A DNA stretch of 6,034 nt from contig CATPAO010000276.1 of NCBI GenBank assembly GCA_955652025.1, positions 1-6,034 of the forward strand. The letters run 5' to 3'. Shown piece by piece: positions 1 through 5,663 of this stretch. The notes under the pieces were generated by a model. It was not told the DNA's origin. It made no database searches and was given only the letters and a program-made list of their open reading frames with translations. The first letter of the stretch is position 1; each line of letters opens with the position of its first letter. A program made the translations under genes and the position numbers. Source of the DNA: Casimicrobiaceae bacterium. GTDB taxonomy: Bacteria > Pseudomonadota > Gammaproteobacteria > Burkholderiales > Casimicrobiaceae.

Positions 1-1
1 G

Positions 2-460
2 ATGGGACGCGGCATCGCGTTCGTTCACTACAAGGACAACGAGACGTACGTCGCGATGGTGATCGAAGCCGAGGTCGCGCGTGCCACCGGCGCGATTCGC
101 GTGCATCGCGTCGCGTGCGCGCACGACTGCGGATTGATCGTCAATCCCGACGCGTTGCGCCAGCAAATCGAAGGTTGCATCCTGCAGACGCTGTCGCGCA
201 CGCTGTACGAGGAGGTTGAATTCGATCGCGCGCGCGTGACGAGCGTCGATTGGGCGAGCTATCCGATCCTGCGCTTTCCCGAAGTGCCCGAAGTGATGAT
301 CGAGTTGGTGAGTCGCCCGACCGAGCCGATCCTGGGCGCCGGCGAAGCGGCGACGACGACGGTGGCGGCCGCGCTCGCCAACGCTGTCTTCGACGCGACG
401 GGCCGGCGCCTTCGCACGGTGCCGTTCACGCGCGAACGCGTCAAGGCTGCGCTGGCGTGA
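2..460 (+). CDS. Xanthine dehydrogenase-family molybdopterin-binding subunit, C-terminal part (5' end outside window)
   Basis: This is the last 152 residues of a large molybdenum hydroxylase subunit; the reading frame is open to the left edge, so the ATG at base 2 is internal. Visible family hallmarks are the GRGIAF opening, the HDCGLIVNP segment followed by LRQQIEGCILQ (about residues 41-62 of the fragment), and GAGEAATT at about 112-119, whose Glu (about 115) matches the catalytic Glu near the Mo centre. The usual ANAVFDATG and RLRTVPFT stretches close the protein. Members oxidise or hydroxylate aldehydes, purines or N-heterocycles and normally pair with [2Fe-2S] and sometimes FAD subunits, which would lie to the left if present. 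The substrate cannot be read from this fragment. The stop codon (458-460) lies inside the 3' end of the opposing flavoprotein gene. I am confident of the family, not of the substrate. Confidence 0.9.
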   Translation: MGRGIAFVHYKDNETYVAMVIEAEVARATGAIRVHRVACAHDCGLIVNPDALRQQIEGCILQTLSRTLYEEVEFDRARVTSVDWASYPILRFPEVPEVMIELVSRPTEPILGAGEAATTTVAAALANAVFDATGRRLRTVPFTRERVKAALA

Positions 461-2147
461 GGCGCGTGAAGCGCACCGGCTCGCGCGCAATCGCGATGGC
501 GCCAGCGCTCTCTCGAGCCAGCGTGTAATCCGACGTCGATAGCGGAGTGCGCGCGGGGAAATCCTCGCGATAGTGCGCACCGCGCGAGTCCTCGCGCGCC
601 AACGCCGCGGTCGCGATGGCGCGGCTCACCGCGAGCAGGCTCCTTAGGTTGATCCAATCGTGCCACGTCAGGTTGTACCGACGGTCGTCGTCGGCAACAC
701 CGGTCTCGCTCAATAGGGCATCGAGTTGGTCGAGGTCGACCAACGCGCGTTTGAGCCCTGCGGCCGAGCGCAGGATTCCGACGTCGTTCCACATGCAATC
801 GTGGAGAGCCTCGCGAATCGACTCGATGTTGCCCGCCACCTGCCGAAAGGGCGCCTCGTGTGCGGCCACGCTCGCGATGATCGCTTCCTCATCAGGCGCC
901 TGCGACTCCGGATTTTGATCGAGCCATGCCGCGATCGTTTCGCCGGCGATGCCGCCGAACACCGTCGAGTTGGCGACGCCGTTGCCGCCCAAGCGGTTCG
1001 CGCCATGCACGCCGCCGGTGTCCTCGCCGGCGGCGAACAGTCCCGGCAACTCGGTCGTGCAGTCGGCCCGGAATACGACGCCGCCCATCATGTAGTGCGC
1101 CGTCGGCACGACTTCGACCAAACCGCCGGCCAAATCGAATCCGCAATCGGCGCAACGCTCGACCATGCCCTTGAACTGCCGGCGCACGTTGTCCGGGCCG
1201 AGGTGCGACATCTGCAGGTAGACGCCGCCGCTCGGTGTCGCGCGTCCACTGCGAGTCTCTGCGGCGATGGCGCGCGAAACGATGTCGCGCGTCGCGCGCT
1301 CGGCGCGGTCGTCGTAATGCCGCATGAAGCGCTCGCCTGCGCCGTTCAACAAATACCCGCCGGCGCCGCGGAGGCCCTCTTCGAGCACGGTGCCGGTCAT
1401 TCGCGTATCGGGACCGGCCAACAAACCGGTCGGATGGAACTGGATCATTTCCATGTCGCGCAGCGGCAATCCGGCGCGTAGCGCCATCGCCATGCCGTCG
1501 CAGCTCTTGTCACCCGACGGCGTGTGATACCGGTACATCGTCGGGCCGCCACCCGTCGCGAGCAGCACCGCCTTCGCCCGCACGAAGACGAACGCGCCGC
1601 CGCGGATGTCGATCAGCAACGCGCCGGCGATCGCGGTGCCGTCCGCCGTCTTGATCAACTCGATCGCGCGATGCTCCTCGAGACGCGCGATGTCGCGCGC
1701 CCACACCTGCTCGGACAGCCGGTTCATGATCTCGATGCCTGTCAGGTCGCCCTTGTGAACGGTCCGGTCGAACGTCTGACCCGCGAAGGCCTTCTGATGG
1801 ATCGTGCCGTCGGGATTGCGATCGAAAAAACAGCCGAGCTCGTTTTCCAGCTCGCGCACGCGCTCCACCGCGTTCGTGACAAGCGTCCACGCGAGGTCCT
1901 GGTCGGCGAGCCACGCGCCGCCTTCGATCGTGTCCTGGAAATGTTTCTCGACGGAATCGCCCGCCGCCAGCGCGACGTTGTAGCCGCCCTGGACCATCCG
2001 CGTGCAGCCGCATTTGCCGAGCAGTCCCTTGACGGCGATCGTGATCGACAGCGACGGATTCGCCTGATGCGCGTGCAATGCGGCAAACAGCCCCGCGCCG
2101 CCGGCGCCCAGAATCAGGACGTCGGTCGACAACCGCTTGATCGTCAT
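441..2147 (-). CDS. sdhA: Succinate dehydrogenase/fumarate reductase flavoprotein subunit, lacking the covalent-FAD His
   Basis: A 568-residue FAD subunit of a complex II-type enzyme, interconverting succinate and fumarate. The dinucleotide-binding motif LILGAGGAGL is at residues 11-20 and LLATGGG at 195-201. Substrate-site residues are present: H238 in QFHPTG, the E256/E257 pair before GLRGAGGYL, R287 in TRDIVSR (the catalytic Arg by alignment to E. coli R286/R287), H351 in AHYMMGG and R385 in GANRLGGN. SRGAHYREDFP at 521-531 is the usual C-terminal signature. Oddly, the segment that reads RSHTVxAxGG in E. coli SdhA/FrdA reads GCTRMVQGG here, so Cys48 stands where the FAD-linked His should be. 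The ATG at 2147 overlaps the stop of fumarase beta (ATGA) and sits just before the start of the FAD domain. An in-frame extension to 2285 would only add Arg-rich, non-homologous sequence. This is the last gene of the operon. L-aspartate oxidase is a related alternative, but the complex II neighbours argue against it. Confidence 0.92.
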   Translation of the reverse strand: MTIKRLSTDVLILGAGGAGLFAALHAHQANPSLSITIAVKGLLGKCGCTRMVQGGYNVALAAGDSVEKHFQDTIEGGAWLADQDLAWTLVTNAVERVRELENELGCFFDRNPDGTIHQKAFAGQTFDRTVHKGDLTGIEIMNRLSEQVWARDIARLEEHRAIELIKTADGTAIAGALLIDIRGGAFVFVRAKAVLLATGGGPTMYRYHTPSGDKSCDGMAMALRAGLPLRDMEMIQFHPTGLLAGPDTRMTGTVLEEGLRGAGGYLLNGAGERFMRHYDDRAERATRDIVSRAIAAETRSGRATPSGGVYLQMSHLGPDNVRRQFKGMVERCADCGFDLAGGLVEVVPTAHYMMGGVVFRADCTTELPGLFAAGEDTGGVHGANRLGGNGVANSTVFGGIAGETIAAWLDQNPESQAPDEEAIIASVAAHEAPFRQVAGNIESIREALHDCMWNDVGILRSAAGLKRALVDLDQLDALLSETGVADDDRRYNLTWHDWINLRSLLAVSRAIATAALAREDSRGAHYREDFPARTPLSTSDYTLARESAGAIAIAREPVRFTRLTPAQP

Positions 2148-2758
2148 CGCGTTTTGACGCCGAGCGACGCGAGCACCCGTGCGCGGCGCGCGTCGGCTTC
2201 GTGACGAACGTCGGCGTAGATGCTGCCGCCGTGGCTGTCCATCGCGACCAGCAGCGGTCCAAAATCGCGGACCCTGAATTTCCACAGCGATTCGGGATTG
2301 AGATCGTCCAGATCCACATCTTCGATCCGTTCGACCCAGGTGGTCTCGAGCGCCGCGGTGCCGCCGATGACCGCCAGGTAAGCGCCGCCGAGTTCACGAA
2401 AGGCTTGTAGCGATTCGTCGCGAAGGCCGCCCTTGCCGACGATGATCCGCACGCCGTAGTCGTGCAAGAGCGGCCGCGTGAAGCGCTCCATCCGGTCGGA
2501 GGTCGTGGTGCCGACGCAGACCGGCGCGTAGCCGGCGGGATGCGCTGCGGTCTTCGGCACCCGCTTCACGTTGGGCGCCGTGTGGATGACGGCATGGCCG
2601 GCAAGATCGAAGCGTGTGCGGCGGCCGTGGTCGAACATCTGAATCTGCGTCGCATCTCGAACGCCGAAAAGCGTCGATTGCAGCGTGACCGTGTCGTGGA
2701 TCGCAAGCGCGCGCACCTGCGCTTCGCTGAGCGGCGGCGTCAATTCGTAATGCGGCAT
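2144..2758 (-). CDS. Class I fumarate hydratase, beta subunit (C-terminal domain)
   Basis: A 204-residue protein matching the C-terminal (beta) half of the iron-sulfur fumarase/L-tartrate dehydratase family. It pairs with the alpha subunit encoded 2 nt upstream to hydrate fumarate to L-malate reversibly in the cytoplasm. Recognisable motifs are LAGHAVIHTAPNV (about 52-64), the substrate-binding GTTTSDRME (83-91), VGKGG (107-111), IGGTAAL (131-137) and PESLWKFRVRDFGPLLVAMDSHG (about 155-177, close to the same stretch in TtdB). GGTAAL resembles fumarases more than the AGCA of tartrate dehydratase, whereas the PESLW segment looks TtdB-like, so the beta subunit alone does not settle the substrate. 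No Shine-Dalgarno is visible before the ATG at 2758, which fits translational coupling to the alpha gene. Its TGA overlaps the ATG of the flavoprotein gene. Confidence 0.9.
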   Translation of the reverse strand: MPHYELTPPLSEAQVRALAIHDTVTLQSTLFGVRDATQIQMFDHGRRTRFDLAGHAVIHTAPNVKRVPKTAAHPAGYAPVCVGTTTSDRMERFTRPLLHDYGVRIIVGKGGLRDESLQAFRELGGAYLAVIGGTAALETTWVERIEDVDLDDLNPESLWKFRVRDFGPLLVAMDSHGGSIYADVRHEADARRARVLASLGVKTR

Positions 2759-2760
2759 GC

Positions 2761-3636
2761 TCAGAAACCGAACGTGACGCCGGACGGCGTGAACGTCGCG
2801 CGCGCGCGACGCGCCGAATGGCATTGCATGTTGACCGCGACCGGGTTCATCGTGATGTGCGTGGCGGCGAGCTCGACATGCACGGCGAAGGCGGTCGCAT
2901 CGCCGCCCAGGCCTTGCGGCCCCACGCCGAGCTGGTTGACCGCCCGCGTGAGCTCGCTTTCGAGTTGCGCGCCGTCGGCATCGGCGCATGAAGTTTCGAG
3001 CGGACGCGTGGCCGCGCGCTTGGCGAGCGCGACGCAGAGATCCGACGTGCCGCCGACGCCGACGCCGACGATCGTCGGCGGGCACGTCTTGCCGCCGGCG
3101 GCCAGCACGCAGTCGACGACGAACGTGCGGATCGCATCGATGCCGTCGGCCGGCACTGCCATTTTCAGAAACGAGTTGTTCTCCGACCCGCTGCCCTTCG
3201 GGATCATCTCGATCTCGAGCGTATCGGGCGTAGTGGTGAAATCGATGTGAATCACCGGCACTTCGATGCCGCACGACGATTGGTCGTTCTTGCGCGTCAA
3301 CGGATGCACGATCGACGATCGCAACGGATGCCCGCGGGTCGCGCGCGCGCAACCGGCGCGGATCGCCGCCTTGAGGCCGGGACCGTCGACGTCGACGCCG
3401 GTGCCGATCCACACGTTGTAGATCGGCACGCCGGTATCCTGGCAGAGGAGGTTGTCGGTATCCTCGGCGACGGCGATGTTCTGCACCATCGTCGCCAGCA
3501 CACGCCGCGCGAGCGGCGCGGTTTCCTGCGCCACCAGACGCGCAAATCCTTGCTTGACGTCCGGCGGCAGTACCTTGAGCGCACGAACGTAGAGCTCTCT
3601 CGCGGTGTCCTCGACTGCGGGCAAGTCGATCTTCAT
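2761..3636 (-). CDS. Class I fumarate hydratase, alpha subunit ([4Fe-4S] catalytic domain)
   Basis: A 291-residue N-terminal-type subunit of the two-subunit, oxygen-labile class I fumarases. Three cysteines stand where the [4Fe-4S] ligands are expected: C65 in LLCQDTGVP, C185 in GGKTCPPTIVGVGVGG and C272 in NMQCHSARRA. The KGSGSENNS loop (147-155) matches the fumarase KGGGSEN motif, whereas L-tartrate dehydratase has GGGCTLPG there, so fumarase is the better call. GVGPQGLGGDATAF (237-250) and MNPVAVNMQC (263-272) are also family signatures. The length is usual for a stand-alone alpha subunit. The ATG at 3636 lies 7 nt after the stop of the preceding anchor gene. The cluster has an open Fe site, so the enzyme should be sensitive to oxygen and superoxide. 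Class I fumarases can also accept mesaconate, so a methyl-substituted substrate is possible. Confidence 0.93.
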   Translation of the reverse strand: MKIDLPAVEDTARELYVRALKVLPPDVKQGFARLVAQETAPLARRVLATMVQNIAVAEDTDNLLCQDTGVPIYNVWIGTGVDVDGPGLKAAIRAGCARATRGHPLRSSIVHPLTRKNDQSSCGIEVPVIHIDFTTTPDTLEIEMIPKGSGSENNSFLKMAVPADGIDAIRTFVVDCVLAAGGKTCPPTIVGVGVGGTSDLCVALAKRAATRPLETSCADADGAQLESELTRAVNQLGVGPQGLGGDATAFAVHVELAATHITMNPVAVNMQCHSARRARATFTPSGVTFGF

Positions 3637-3643
3637 TGTCGTG

Positions 3644-3988
3644 TCATCCGGCCAGCGCCAACGCGTAGACGAGGCCGACTAAAAGGCCGGCGCCGAGCGT
3701 CCCGGCGATCCAATCCTTGCGCAGTCCCGACCAGGGCCGGAATTCGATCAGCAACAGCCGCAGGCCGCCGGTCAAATGCGCCGCCAGCAACACCACGAGC
3801 GCCCATTCGGCGAGTTTTACCTGTGGCTGATCGGCGAAGCGCAGAAACGTGTCCAGCGCCGGCGCGCCGGCGAGCGCGGTACCGAGCGCCCAGAAATGAA
3901 TCGGAAGGAACAGCGCGAGAAGGAGCCCGGAGACGCGGTGGACGACGAACGCCCACCACGCCGGGTGCGCCTGCGTGGAGCGGATCAT
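3644..3988 (-). CDS. sdhC: Succinate dehydrogenase/fumarate reductase membrane anchor, SdhC-like (cytochrome b subunit)
   Basis: A 114-residue, three-helix membrane protein with helices at about 12-37, 58-82 and 93-113. HRVSG at residues 17-21 matches the quinone-site motif of SdhC (Arg18 corresponds to E. coli SdhC R31). AHLTGGLRLLLIEF at about 70-83 matches the heme-ligating AYHVVVGIRHMMMDF segment, giving His71 as the likely heme b ligand. By the same eye alignment, the position of the E. coli quinone-site Ser27 is Phe14. Together with the preceding anchor it would hold the SdhA/SdhB dimer on the inner membrane and pass electrons to or from quinone. The ATG at 3988 forms an ATGA overlap with the preceding gene's stop, and GGAG lies about 10 nt upstream. 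A frame extension to 4099 would add an Arg-rich stretch that is only the shadow of the neighbouring gene. The C/D assignment is by motif, not by gene order. Confidence 0.85.
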   Translation of the reverse strand: MIRSTQAHPAWWAFVVHRVSGLLLALFLPIHFWALGTALAGAPALDTFLRFADQPQVKLAEWALVVLLAAHLTGGLRLLLIEFRPWSGLRKDWIAGTLGAGLLVGLVYALALAG

Positions 3989-4338
3989 GTCGCCGGCGCT
4001 CCGTACACGGCGTAAACGGCGCGCAAACCCAGCACCAGAACGAGGGCGCCGAAAAACAACGCGCCCGCGTTGGCGCCGCGTTCGCGCCAACCGAACCATT
4101 CATGTGCAATCGCCCTCAAGCCGATCGGAACGTGAACGGCGCACGCGATCACGAATATTGCGTAGTAAAGGGCGAAGGCAAGATTGCCGCGGGTTCGTCC
4201 GAGCAATTCCGCCCCGGTGAGTCCGCCGCGCGCCGCGTAGACGATGACGCAAAGGTGCACGACGACGCAGAGGGCCAGCACCATCGCGCTCAACCGTTGC
4301 GCGTACCAGAGCTTCGTCTCGGTGGCGCCGCGTGTCAA
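3985..4338 (-). CDS. sdhD: Succinate dehydrogenase/fumarate reductase membrane anchor, SdhD-like
   Basis: A 117-residue, three-helix membrane protein with helices at about 14-36, 52-75 and 92-112. LWYAQRLSAMVLAL near the N terminus resembles the QR/VRxTA opening of SdhD. AVHVPIGLRAIAHEW at 67-81 resembles the E. coli SdhD segment IHAWIGMWQVLTDY, so His69 is the probable second heme b ligand. The E. coli quinone-site Tyr83 position appears to be Trp81 here. The start is inferred: a TTG at 4336-4338 overlaps the TGA of the iron-sulfur subunit gene (TTGA). The next Met, residue 19, would cut into the first helix and remove the conserved WYAQR segment. A purine-rich AGGGCGAG lies just upstream of the TTG. 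The choice between SdhC and SdhD naming is by motif and is the least certain part of this call. Confidence 0.82.
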   Translation of the reverse strand: MTRGATETKLWYAQRLSAMVLALCVVVHLCVIVYAARGGLTGAELLGRTRGNLAFALYYAIFVIACAVHVPIGLRAIAHEWFGWRERGANAGALFFGALVLVLGLRAVYAVYGAPAT

Positions 4339-5051
4339 AGCTCGCCCTGCATGGCGGCTCGCGCCGTGGCGCGCTTCAAGCCGGCGATTCCCGCGGTCGG
4401 CGCGATATGCTTCGGACAGCGCTCTGTGCAGGAGCCCTGCGTGTGGCAGGCATGACAGCCGGCGTCGCCGGCGACGGCCTTCAATCGCTCGCGTTGCGCG
4501 ACGTCACGCGAATCGTTCGCGAGCGTCCACGCGCGATTGAGCGCCGCCGGTCCAAGATAATCGGGACGCCAGCCGACGACATCGCAGGCGGCGTAGCAGA
4601 CGCCGCAGCCGATGCATTCGATGCCGGCGTCGGCGGCCGTCCGCTCGGGCGACCCCGGGGGAACGCGCGCGAAGTCATCCTTTCGCGTGCGGTCGCCGGA
4701 AAACTGCCCGCGCGCGCGCGTCCACTTGTCGAAGAACCCGCGCATGTCGGTGACAAGATCGCGGATGACCGGTAAATGGGCGAGGGGGGCGATTTCGAGC
4801 GTTCCGGACTTGGCGACGTTCGCGACGTGCGTGCGGCAGGTCCAGCGGGGAATACCATTGACCGACATTGCACACGAGCCGCACATGCCGACGCGGCAGG
4901 CAAATCGATAGGCCAGCGCGGGTTCGAGCCGGCGCTGAATGTAGGTAACGACGTCGAGGACCGTCTGGCTCGCGTTGCGAGGGACCTCGTACGTGGCGAA
5001 TGCGCCGCGCTCGGTACCCCGCCAAACGCGAACGGTCAGGATCGAGTCCAT
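4335..5051 (-). CDS. sdhB: Succinate dehydrogenase/fumarate reductase iron-sulfur subunit
   Basis: A 238-residue electron-transfer subunit, the same length as E. coli SdhB, linking the flavoprotein to the membrane quinone site. The N-terminal plant-ferredoxin-type domain binds [2Fe-2S] through C52, C57, C60 and C72 (CRVGMCGSC...WTC). LPVIRDLVTDM at 93-103 is the conserved linker. The C-terminal domain has CIGCGVCYAAC (C146, C149, C152, C156) and CHTQGSCTERCP (C202, C208, C212), the standard arrangement for one [4Fe-4S] and one [3Fe-4S] cluster. The Pro that usually follows the fourth Cys of the first group is Asp here, and there is an extra Cys at 199 (GCHAC). The ATG at 5051 has no clear Shine-Dalgarno. 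This is the first gene of the operon, and its stop overlaps the TTG start of the first anchor gene. Confidence 0.95.
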   Translation of the reverse strand: MDSILTVRVWRGTERGAFATYEVPRNASQTVLDVVTYIQRRLEPALAYRFACRVGMCGSCAMSVNGIPRWTCRTHVANVAKSGTLEIAPLAHLPVIRDLVTDMRGFFDKWTRARGQFSGDRTRKDDFARVPPGSPERTAADAGIECIGCGVCYAACDVVGWRPDYLGPAALNRAWTLANDSRDVAQRERLKAVAGDAGCHACHTQGSCTERCPKHIAPTAGIAGLKRATARAAMQGEL

Positions 5052-5077
5052 GCGGCTGGCGCGACCATCATCGCACC

Positions 5078-5083
5078 ATTATG
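5078..5083 (-). promoter_or_regulatory. Possible -10 box for the sdhB operon
   Basis: CATAAT on the minus strand is a good -10 match, 26 nt before the sdhB ATG and just after the T-tract of the preceding terminator. No convincing -35 lies 16-18 nt upstream, where the bases belong to the terminator stem, so an activator would probably be needed if this is the promoter. A short inverted repeat (CGCA..TGCG, 5072-5085) overlaps it. The operon needs a promoter in this 80-nt gap unless it depends on read-through. Confidence 0.3.
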
Positions 5084-5089
5084 CGGGGC

Positions 5090-5131
5090 AAAAACGGGTG
5101 ACCGCGCCTCTGATGTGCGCAGGTCCGCCCG
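5090..5131 (-). terminator. Intrinsic (Rho-independent) terminator of the small exported-protein gene
   Basis: Directly after the stop codon at 5132-5134, the minus strand folds into a hairpin. CGGG (5128-5131) pairs with CCCG (5095-5098), GACC (5122-5125) with GGTC (5100-5103), and GCGC (5117-5120) with GCGC (5104-5107). That is 12 paired positions with two small internal interruptions and a 9-nt loop (5108-5116). The stem is followed at once by five Ts (5094-5090). There is no T-run on the other side, so it should act only for minus-strand transcripts. It separates the exported-protein gene from the sdhB operon. Confidence 0.8.
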
Positions 5132-5572
5132 TCAGTACGACGATGACGGCCGCTTGGCGGGCGCGGCAGCCGCAGGCGCGGCAGGGGTTGGCGGCGCCGC
5201 GCTCGCCGGTCCGGACGATGCCGGCGCCGTCGGCGTGAAGGCTGGGACGTTACCTCCGGGGGATCGGCCGCGCAGCGGCAGCGCGCCGACGATTTGATCG
5301 ACCGACAGCGTACTCGATCCTGCAGAACCGGTGAAATACTCGATGCCCAGGCAGCGTTCGGTGTCCATCGCGATCAGGTGCTGGCCGCGCTGGCGCATCG
5401 CGTCCCGCTCGGCCTGCCCACGCTCACTCAGGTCGATCGGCGGGATGATCCCGCTGTAGATGACGTTGTCGCTCCGGTCGACCACGATGTAGCAATTGAT
5501 CGCACTCGCCGGTCCCGCGAGGAACGCCATCGCGACGCCCACCGCCCCAATCACCCGATGTTTCGCGTTCAT
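5132..5572 (-). CDS. Small exported protein of unknown function with Ala/Pro-rich tail
   Basis: A 146-residue protein that I do not recognise by function. The N terminus is a clear Sec signal peptide: basic MNAKHR, a hydrophobic stretch at 8-20, and a PASA cleavage site after about residue 24. The mature part begins INCYIVVDRSDNVIYSG and has two cysteines (C27, C74) that could form a disulfide in the periplasm. The middle (about 42-82) is a charged, probably helical region containing a run of Arg/Gln/Glu. From about 113 to 140 the sequence is low-complexity Ala/Pro/Ser, as in a flexible linker or tail. No lipobox is present. Its ATG (5570-5572) is supported by GGAGG 8 nt upstream, a promoter just before that, and an intrinsic terminator after the stop, so it looks like a single-gene transcription unit. 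Reality as a gene is well supported; its role is unknown. Confidence 0.82.
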   Translation of the reverse strand: MNAKHRVIGAVGVAMAFLAGPASAINCYIVVDRSDNVIYSGIIPPIDLSERGQAERDAMRQRGQHLIAMDTERCLGIEYFTGSAGSSTLSVDQIVGALPLRGRSPGGNVPAFTPTAPASSGPASAAPPTPAAPAAAAPAKRPSSSY

Positions 5573-5580
5573 CGCTCGCC

Positions 5581-5585
5581 CCTCC
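5581..5585 (-). promoter_or_regulatory. Shine-Dalgarno of the small exported-protein gene
   Basis: GGAGG on the minus strand, 8 nt before the ATG at 5572. It fixes that start and is the clearest ribosome binding site in the window. Confidence 0.75.
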
Positions 5586-5601
5586 GAAAGACTCCGCCAC
5601 C

Positions 5602-5630
5602 ATCGTAGGCTGCCGTCGCCGCAATGGCAA
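5602..5630 (-). promoter_or_regulatory. Sigma70-type promoter for the small exported-protein gene
   Basis: On the minus strand TTGCCA (5625-5630, 5 of 6 consensus bases) is followed after exactly 17 nt by TACGAT (5602-5607, 4 of 6, with the key TA...AT positions kept). Transcription would start near 5595, giving a leader of about 20 nt that contains the GGAGG site. The intergenic position and spacing make this the best promoter in the window. Confidence 0.6.
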
Positions 5631-5663
5631 TCGACAGCCGACAGGGGGCATCGACGACCCGCG

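Noticed and set aside
441..2147. L-aspartate oxidase (NadB) as the identity of the flavoprotein, suggested by the missing FAD His
   Set aside because: The operon supplies a matching iron-sulfur subunit and two anchors, which NadB does not use, and the SRGAHYREDFP and QFHPTG regions fit complex II equally well.
2148..2285. N-terminal extension of the flavoprotein by 46 residues
   Set aside because: The added residues are Arg-rich and lie entirely inside the fumarase beta gene. The ATGA start at 2147 immediately precedes the conserved FAD-binding domain.
2144..3636. L(+)-tartrate dehydratase (TtdAB) as the identity of the alpha/beta pair
   Set aside because: The beta PESLW...FGPL segment is TtdB-like, but the alpha KGSGSEN loop and the beta GGTAAL stretch match fumarases rather than the GGGCTLPG and AGCA of TtdA/TtdB. 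Kept only as a weaker alternative.
3247..4455. A 402-codon open frame on the plus strand opposite fumarase alpha and the anchor genes
   Set aside because: Its translation is Arg-rich and shows no motif, and it spans several well-identified minus-strand genes. It is a shadow of high-GC codon use.
5608..5639. Hairpin GGCTG(CCG)TCG / CGACAGCC as a terminator for the gene at 5664
   Set aside because: The stem has a 3-nt bulge and a 13-nt loop, no T-tract follows on the minus strand, and it overlaps the better-supported promoter of the next gene.
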